Source: Endothia cerciana | Taxonomy: Eukaryota > Ascomycota > Sordariomycetes > Diaporthales > Cryphonectriaceae | Assembly (NCBI GenBank): GCA_026119935.1 | Contig: JALRMH010000012.1 | Location: forward strand, 310,001-374,000 | Length of the DNA stretch: 64,000 nt | Reading direction: 5' to 3' | In this document: in pieces, positions 57,661 to 64,000 of the stretch | Numbering within the stretch: position 1 is the first letter of the stretch | Layout: every line of letters starts with the position of its first letter | Program-made: the position numbers and the translations under genes | The notes under the pieces: generated by a model | Database searches by the model: none | The model's input: the letters and a program-made list of their open reading frames with translations, nothing else | What the model was told of the DNA's origin: nothing

Positions 57661-60556
57661 ATGGACTCATACTACAGGGACTCGGCGCGCTCGCCTGTTG
57701 ATAGGGGCTGGGGTCGCGAGGACCCAAGAATCAAGATGGAGAGAGATGATTCCTTCTACCGAGGCAGGTCTCCTGGTGCGTCACCACATTTCTTTGTCCT
57801 TTGGGCTAGTCTCCTTGAAGCCGAGCGCATGGCTTGATTTCTCCCGAGACATACCTTGTGGAGCTTCTTTTGGATCTTTCTTCCGCGCTGCCTACCTTCG
57901 CCTCCGTCTTCGCTTACAGAATTCGTACAGGACATGAACGGCGTCGTAATCGCTCTCGATCACCCATGGCCGTCGATCGATACGAGCCGAGACGGGGTAG
58001 AGATGACTACGTCCCTCGGGAGAGAGGCGACCGCGGAGACAGGGATGACAGGCGTGGTCGCGTCCCCTCTCCTCCTGCCAACATTGACCGCTATGTGCCC
58101 GGCCAACAGGACGTCGCTCCACCACCACCACCTATGACGAACCCCATTCCCCACCCGATGACGCTCAACTATCAAGTCGGGTTCTCTTACTTTGGCGAGT
58201 GGTGGAGGACCAATGAGAGGATAAGGGAAGAGAAGGAGCGTCAGCGTACTGGTCGTCGACGGGAACCCGAGCGCTCTCGTGGACCTCGTGAGGTGCAAGA
58301 GGAGCGAGAGAAGGAGAAGGCCAAGATTCAAGCTTCATACGACGCATACAAAGAGGAGCTGCAAGCCAAGATGGCCAAAACATTTGTTTCACAGCACAAA
58401 GACGAGCAATGGTTTCGCGAGCGCTATCTTCCAGACGTCCGAAATCCAATCCGCGCACAACTCAACGAGTTCCGCCGTGGCCAGTATACCCAGTGGGAGG
58501 GAGACCTCGAGTCCGGTACCTTTGACGACTTTACCTTGGAAGGCATCCCCAAGAACGAATCCAATGGCGCGGGTGGCATCATTGAGAAGGAGGAGGGCGA
58601 GGCAACCGCAGCCAACGAAGTGCTTGGGGTGGGAGATTTGGTGCCGGCCTCCACCGCCGACATCCGGGATGAGAACCTCTTCCAGCCGACCCTTCTCATC
58701 AAGACGATTGCTCCTAGTGTGAGCCGTCAGAATCTGGAGGCGTTCTGCAAAGAGCATCTCGGAGAGGAAGAGGGAGGTTTCAAGTGGCTTTCGCTCAGCG
58801 ACCCCAACCCGTCCAAGCGGTACCATAGAATTGGTTGGATCATGCTCCACCCGGCTGCAGACACTGGACCGATCGTCGACCGTGGCGACTTACAGGACGA
58901 GGATGAAGATGGCTTCGTCAAGGTCAAGAGCCCTGGTGCTGCCGCTCCCTCGACTGCAGAGAAGGCGCTCGAGGCCATCAACAGCAAGACCGTCAAAGAT
59001 GAGGTCCGCGGCGACTTCGTATGCCACGTAGGTGTCCATAACCCGCCGAGCAATCCGAGGAAGAAGGCACTATGGGATCTGTTCTCTGCACCAGAGCGTA
59101 TCGACAAGGATCTTCATCTGGTCAACCAGCTCGTCAACAAGTTTGAGAGTGATTTCGGCTCAGACTTCAATGCTGTGTTGAAAGTCGAGGAGAAGGTAGA
59201 CGAGCTCAGAAACTCTGGACGTCTACAACCTCCAATCACCTCTCCCACTATCAAGAAGGAGAAGGTTAAGAAAGAACGGACCATCAACCTGGACGAGGCT
59301 ATGGACGAAGGTGAGGAACTGGAGCCTGTGGACGACGACGATGAAGATGAGGGAGCCATCGACGACGACGAAGTCGACGATGAAGATGTCCTGGTCAAGA
59401 AGAAGCAGCTTGACCTGCTCATTGAGTACCTCCGTCGCGTCTTCAACTTCTGCTTCTTCTGCGTCTTCGAGAGCGACTCGGTTCATGAGTTGACTCGTAA
59501 ATGCCCCGGCGGCCACTTGCGTCGCCCCAGAAGCACCCTCTCGACTTCAGCCAAGGCCGTCGCTCGGGCTAGTGCTCTGGGTGAGCCATTTCCCAACAAG
59601 AAGCGCGCCGACACTGCGGAGCTCGAGGAGGGTGAGACCACTGAGCCCGATCGCAAGTTCCGCAATCCCATGTCGAAGTCTGAGCAGCAACTTCAGCGCG
59701 CCTACAACTGGGTCAAGACCTTTGAGGACAAGATCAAGCAGATTCTGGAACCGGAGTCTGTCGACATTCGTAAGCTAGGGGGTAAGCCAGTTGACGATGC
59801 TACGGATGAGGAACTGGCCAAATTCGTCAAACAGGAGGACGAGCACAAGTATCGATGCAAGGTCCCGGAGTGTGCCAAGCTTTTCAAGGAGGAGCACTTC
59901 TGGCGCAAGCACGTGGAGAAGCGCCATCCCGAATGGCTTGAGGAGTTGAAGAAAGATGTAAGGCTTACAGATTCCATTCACAGAGAATTGGCACTGACGC
60001 TCTGCAGTTCGAGCTTATCAACGCATACGTCTTGGATCCCGCTCACATTGCCCCGTCGCGGACTGACGCCAACAGCAATGGCCATTTCCCTCCCGCTAAT
60101 GGCCAGGCGCCAAGCGGCACGCCGCGGGGCTTCAATTTGCAACAATTCGCCATGAACAGCATGATCCCAATGGGATTCCCTAACATGGCGAACTTCTCGC
60201 AGATGTTCGCTGCGGGAGCCATGCCAAACCCTGGAAGCTGGAATCCGGCTGCCGGTGGCGATGAGCGTGGTGGCGGTCCCATCCGCCGCGGGGCAGGCTT
60301 CGGCAATACCGGTGGACGGGGTTATAACAACCGCTCTGGTCCCTACGACCGCCCTCGCAACCCCCGCTGGGGCCAAGACAACGGCATGAGCGGCAACATG
60401 ATGGGTGGTGGACGCCAGCGTGGTGGTCGCTGGGGAGATGGTGCTGGCGGCGGCGCGGCTGTAGGTCCCCGTGAGGCGATCCAAGGACGCACAATCAAGA
60501 GCTACGAGGATCTGGACCAGGTCAGCGGCAGCGGTGGCGGTGAGCTCAACTACTAG
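57661..60556 (+). CDS. ars2: Ars2/Serrate-type RNA-processing protein
   Basis: Binds the nuclear cap-binding complex and directs capped transcripts to processing, export or decay; fission yeast Pir2 is the relative. Exons 57661-57775, 57931-59957 and 60008-60556 give 896 residues. The N-terminus is Arg/Asp/Ser-rich (ERRRNRSRSP), followed by the SERRATE/Ars2 N-domain with FSYFGEWWR. A central region with acidic stretches (about 455-500) leads to a C2H2 finger with C681, C686, H699 and H704 (C-x4-C-x12-H-x4-H), a hallmark of the family. The C-terminus is Gly/Arg-rich (NNRSGPYDRPRNPRWG), as expected for RNA binding. Start ATG 57661 gives MDSYYRDSARSP. Confidence 0.94.
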
Positions 60557-61137
60557 TCGAGTCTTCTTGGCTGGTATGTGGAACCCCCCATCGACAGGCA
60601 GACAGACATGTCTTCTTCGCGATGCTCTCCCAGTCAGTTAGTCCGCACGGAAAATGCAGAAGGAGATAAGGCGCAAGTTCAGTATCGCATGATTTAGAAC
60701 TGGAGCATGCAGCACCAGCGGCGATGACGGGACATTGACAGAGGTCGTACAGAAGCGCGCTGTACAATGAGATGGCTATGATATTTTTGCGGGAAAAGGA
60801 ATGGGCTTTTTGACAGAATTTTGCGGACGAAATCGATACATTTGTGAATTATCTTCAGGCCCTACATTGCGAACATGAGATCCAAAGTCGATGTCCGGTC
60901 TAACACAGCACTGTCGTTGAGCCTCTGTCGCCACGTTGTATACCAACCTGGCCACCTCTCCTCCCGGCGGTCATCTCCCCGCGCAGGGACGGCCGGTCTC
61001 GAAAGGCCTCTCGAACAGGAGCCGATCTTGCCATTCAACCAACGTGTCGTCAAAGTCTGTTTTTGTACAATTCGTGATTTCGTTCTCATTGTGCCGATAT
61101 CTAATCACCTCCGCCGCCCCGACCCTAGCGCTTCACC
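60557..61137. other. Shared 3' region of Ars2 and CCT4
   Basis: About 580 bases between two convergent stop codons. No gene seen. Confidence 0.5.
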
Positions 61138-62868
61138 TTACCTACTCAGCGCAATATCATCTATCCTCAAGATCATCTTGACCGTCTCGGCCGCCAACTC
61201 GATTGCGCTCGTGCTCACCAGCAGCGGTTGCAGCACATTCTCCTTGGCGATATTGGAGTTGACGCCGCCGCTCTTGATACTCACGCCCGCGTTTCTCTCA
61301 CCCAGCTCGTGTCGGTGCCGCAGGTCCGTCACCACGCGGATCGGGTTCAGGCCCGCGTTCTCCGCCAGCGTCGTCGGGATCACCTCCATCGCATCCGCAA
61401 ATGCCTTCCAGCAGATTGCCTCGGTGCCGGTTAGCTCGCGGGCTTGTTTGGAAAGTTGGGCAGCGATCTCAATCTCGGGGGCGCCACCACCCGCAATCAG
61501 GGCCTTCTTCTTGACCAGGCACCGCACCACGCATAGCGCGTCGTGCAGGGAGCGCTCGGCCTCGTCCAGGATCAAGGAGTTGGCGCCGCGGACGACGACG
61601 GAGACGGTCCTGCCTGCCGATTTTGTGCCCAAAATCTTCACCATACGGGAGCCGGAGGACTGCACCTCCTCGACGATATCAGCGCTGCCGAGCTTGGCCT
61701 CGTCGAAGGAGTCGATATCTGCGATCGGCTTGCACCCGGTGCTCTTGCAGATAAACTCCACCTCGTCGCGCTCGATGTCCTTGATGACGAGAATGTTGAG
61801 CTTGGCGAGGAAGTGCAGCGACAAATCGTTGACGGCGTCGCGGAGAATGGACTTCTGGATGAGAAGAACGTTGCACTTGGCCTTCTTGATCTTCTTCGCC
61901 ATGTTCAGCAGGTACATGCGCTCCTCTTTGACGATCTTGTCCATTTGTCGGTAGTCGTTCACCGAGATGGTGTTCTCCATATCTGGCTTGGGCGGTGACA
62001 GCTGGAACTGGATCAGGCCGATCTTGGCCTTCTCCATCCGTACTGGGCCGCCAGCATTCTTGATCACTGGTTGGGTGAGGACGAGACCCTCCACCAGCTC
62101 GCTGTCCTCAATTGTACCACCAACCTTCTTGACTGTTCGGATGTTCTTCAGGTCCACGTTATCTGCGGTCTTGATATCTATCGTCTTGGTAACGCTGTTG
62201 ACCGCCATCGGACCCAGTAGATTGGCATACTGTGACACGATCTTGGAGGACAGCGACGTGTTGGCCGCCTGCAGTAGGGCTGAGGTATCTGAAAGCGAGA
62301 TCGGTTGCGACATGTCATGGAGAACCTCGACTGCGGCAGCGGCAGCTCGCTGGAACGATTCGGATATGACCGATGGGTGGATGCCTTTTGACAGGAGGCG
62401 GTCGGCGGCGCCCAGCAGCGCACCGCAGATGACGACCACGGAGGTGGTGCCGTCACCGGCCTCGACGTCTTGTGCGTTGGACAGGTTGACCAACATCTTG
62501 GCTGTGGGATGCAGCACGGACATACTCTGCAGCATGGTGCTGCCGTCGTTCGTGATTATGGTCTCGCCCTTCCCGCTGCGGATCATCTTGTCCATGCCTC
62601 GGGGCCCCAAGGAGGTTCTGATCGCGTCGGCAACGGCTAGGTGTATTGTTAGGTGCTCAGTCCTCACGGTAAAGTAATCGTAGAAGGGTGAGGGTGGCAC
62701 GGCGTACCTCTTGCTGCGACAATGTTGGATGATCTAACAGCCATGGGCTTCTCCTTGTTCTGTACCCAATGTTAGAGACCAGCTCGAGGAGCTTCGCGTA
62801 GCTCTGCAGCTTACCTTGAAGGCGCCTCCTCCATTTCCACCGCTTGCTGGTGCCGCGGCCGTTGCCAT
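61138..62868 (-). CDS. cct4: Chaperonin-containing TCP-1 subunit delta (CCT4)
   Basis: One of eight subunits of the cytosolic TRiC/CCT ring that folds actin, tubulin and others. Exons 62868-62815, 62759-62708 and 62636-61138 give 534 residues. The first two short exons encode MATAAAPASGGNGGGAFK and NKEKPMAVRSSNIVAAR; the third begins AVADAIRTSLGPRGMDKMI, the ATP-binding entry of group II chaperonins. GDGTTSVVV contains the conserved catalytic Asp, and GGGAPEIE and IKSGGVNSNIAKENVLQP follow in the equatorial return. The delta assignment rests on the N-terminus and overall pattern. It is divergent from Rpt1. Confidence 0.95.
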
Positions 62869-63411
62869 CTTGACTGTGAGACTGTCTGAGTATCTTGGGT
62901 GGTCGGAGGGAGGGGGTGGAAGGCCTTGGGAGGACGTGTCTGCTCAGGCTGTCGTTTGTAATTTGGTAAAGCTTCGCAGTAACAGACAGACCGTCTGCCC
63001 CTCTGCAAGCGCGACCCCAGGGAATTTTTCGAGCATTGCTCTGCCTGCCCGCCATCCTGACGTGGGGCCAGCAGCTCGGTACGTACCTGCGCCCCTGGGC
63101 ACGCTGGGCCACCCCTAACCTGGGCTAGATCCGACCCAGTCAGCCTCGAAGCAAGCAGGGAGCCTGGCCTCCGGACGCCGCGTTCAGAAGCTCCAGCAGG
63201 CAACTTCTGATTACGATACCAGACAGCCGCCATTCTGCCAACTGACCTCCGTCAAGCACCCTGCACTTCCATAACAACGACACCACAACTGAGCTTCGCG
63301 ACACCAAGGCCACCTCATTCTGTCCTTCCCTGTTTGCACTGCAGCCCTTGTCCAGGTTCTTCAACCCGCAATCCGCCCCGGCGCATTTAAGGATCCCCGA
63401 CGTCAGTCAAC
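62869..63411. promoter_or_regulatory. Divergent promoter between CCT4 and Rpt1
   Basis: 543 bases between the start codons of a chaperonin subunit and a proteasome ATPase. Both promoters must be here. I do not find the yeast Rpn4 PACE sequence. Any shared stress element remains to be shown. Confidence 0.6.
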
Positions 63412-64000
63412 ATGGTCTGTACCCGCTGCTGTCCCGGTCTCGATGGCAAGTCCTCGCGCTGACAAACAATCAGCCTTCTGCCACAGGTTCCAGCTGGGAG
63501 AAGTACCAAAAGAACTACGCCGACGATGAGATAGAAGAAAAGAAGATCATACCCCTCTCCGATGAGTCCGTACCCGACATCTGCGACACGAATCATTCAT
63601 GACGGCATCATGTTGACTGTGGCTATAGGGATATTCAAGTCCTCAAGACTTACGGCGCTGCGCCGTATGGGGCCGCCATCAAGAAGCTGGAGCAACAAAT
63701 AAAAGAGAGGCAACAGAGCGTGGATGAGAAGATTGGGGTCAAGGTATGAGGACCACCTTCTGCAGGCGAGCTCAACCCGGCGCTGACTTTCGTGTCCAGG
63801 AATCAGATACCGGTCTCGCACCACCACATCTCTGGGACGTACCAGCCGACCGTCAACGAATGGCCGAAGAGCAACCGCTTCAGGTAGCGCGGTGCACAAA
63901 GATCATTCCGGACGAGAAGGATGAGTCCAAGAGCAAGTACGTCATCAACGTCAAGCAGATTGCCAAGTTCGTCGTTCAGCTCGGCGAGCGTGTGTCTCCC
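63412..64000 (+). CDS. rpt1: 26S proteasome regulatory ATPase Rpt1, 5' part
   Basis: AAA ATPase of the 19S base that unfolds substrates for the proteasome. Coding exons seen: 63412-63414, 63474-63565, 63629-63743 and 63800 to beyond 64000. The first coding exon is only the ATG; the intron starts directly after it. The protein then reads PSATGSSWEKYQKNYADDE, DIQVLKTYGAAPYGAAIKKLE, ESDTGLAPPHLWDVPADRQR, EEQPLQVARCTKII and NVKQIAKFVVQLGERVSP, the Rpt1 coiled-coil and OB region. The AAA domain lies past the window. Each join keeps frame. Assignment is confident; the ATG-only exon is the simplest reading of the 5' end. Confidence 0.93.

Overview
This window looks like nuclear DNA from a filamentous ascomycete (Pezizomycotina, most likely a sordariomycete). 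Genes lie on both strands at roughly one per 2.5-3 kb. Most introns are 49-155 nt with GTAAGT/GTACGT-type donors and CAG/TAG acceptors. Leaders are pyrimidine-rich and there are no operons. The gene set is fungal: mL59, the ARG13-type ornithine carrier, a Csx2-like BAR-PH-ArfGAP, a Git1/Munc13-like C2 protein and TspO. All exon joins were read by eye from splice consensus, reading frame and protein family patterns; no search was run.

Left part (1-25.4 kb): the 5' part of cytosolic inorganic pyrophosphatase (-, cut by the window start) with an unusual in-frame upstream extension; a Git1/Munc13-like C2-MHD protein (-); a 4.8-kb gene-poor stretch holding a broken, AT-insertion-interrupted P-loop ATPase gene; an ArfGAP (+); a repeat-rich spacer; a Chk2/Rad53-type checkpoint kinase (-); eIF3m (+); UMP kinase Ura6 (-); and a four-helix membrane protein (-).

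Middle (25.4-43.8 kb): a long empty spacer with a near-perfect T/A-tract inverted repeat; a frameshifted GcvT-family gene resembling tetrahydrofolate-dependent aromatic O-demethylases (LigM/DesA); eIF2-gamma (+); an acidic-motif protein (-) divergent from nucleoporin Nsp1 (+); then a 5.3-kb gene-poor tract with two intron-containing tRNA-Phe(GAA) genes in inverted orientation.

Right part (43.8-64 kb): ATPase inhibitor IF1 (-), 14-3-3 (+), Dph4 (-), mL59 (-) divergent from spliceosomal helicase Prp28 (+), the mitochondrial ornithine carrier (+), TspO (-), Ars2/Serrate (+), chaperonin CCT4 (-) divergent from proteasome ATPase Rpt1 (+, cut by the window end).

Most genes are core housekeeping: translation (eIF3m, eIF2-gamma, Dph4), mitochondrial function (IF1, mL59, ornithine carrier), protein quality control (CCT4, Rpt1), RNA processing (Prp28, Ars2) and signalling (Git1-like, Chk2, 14-3-3). 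I see no secondary-metabolite cluster, intact transposon, CRISPR array or new multi-gene system. The most unusual items are the pyrophosphatase extension, the two pseudogenes, the tRNA-Phe pair and the inverted repeats.
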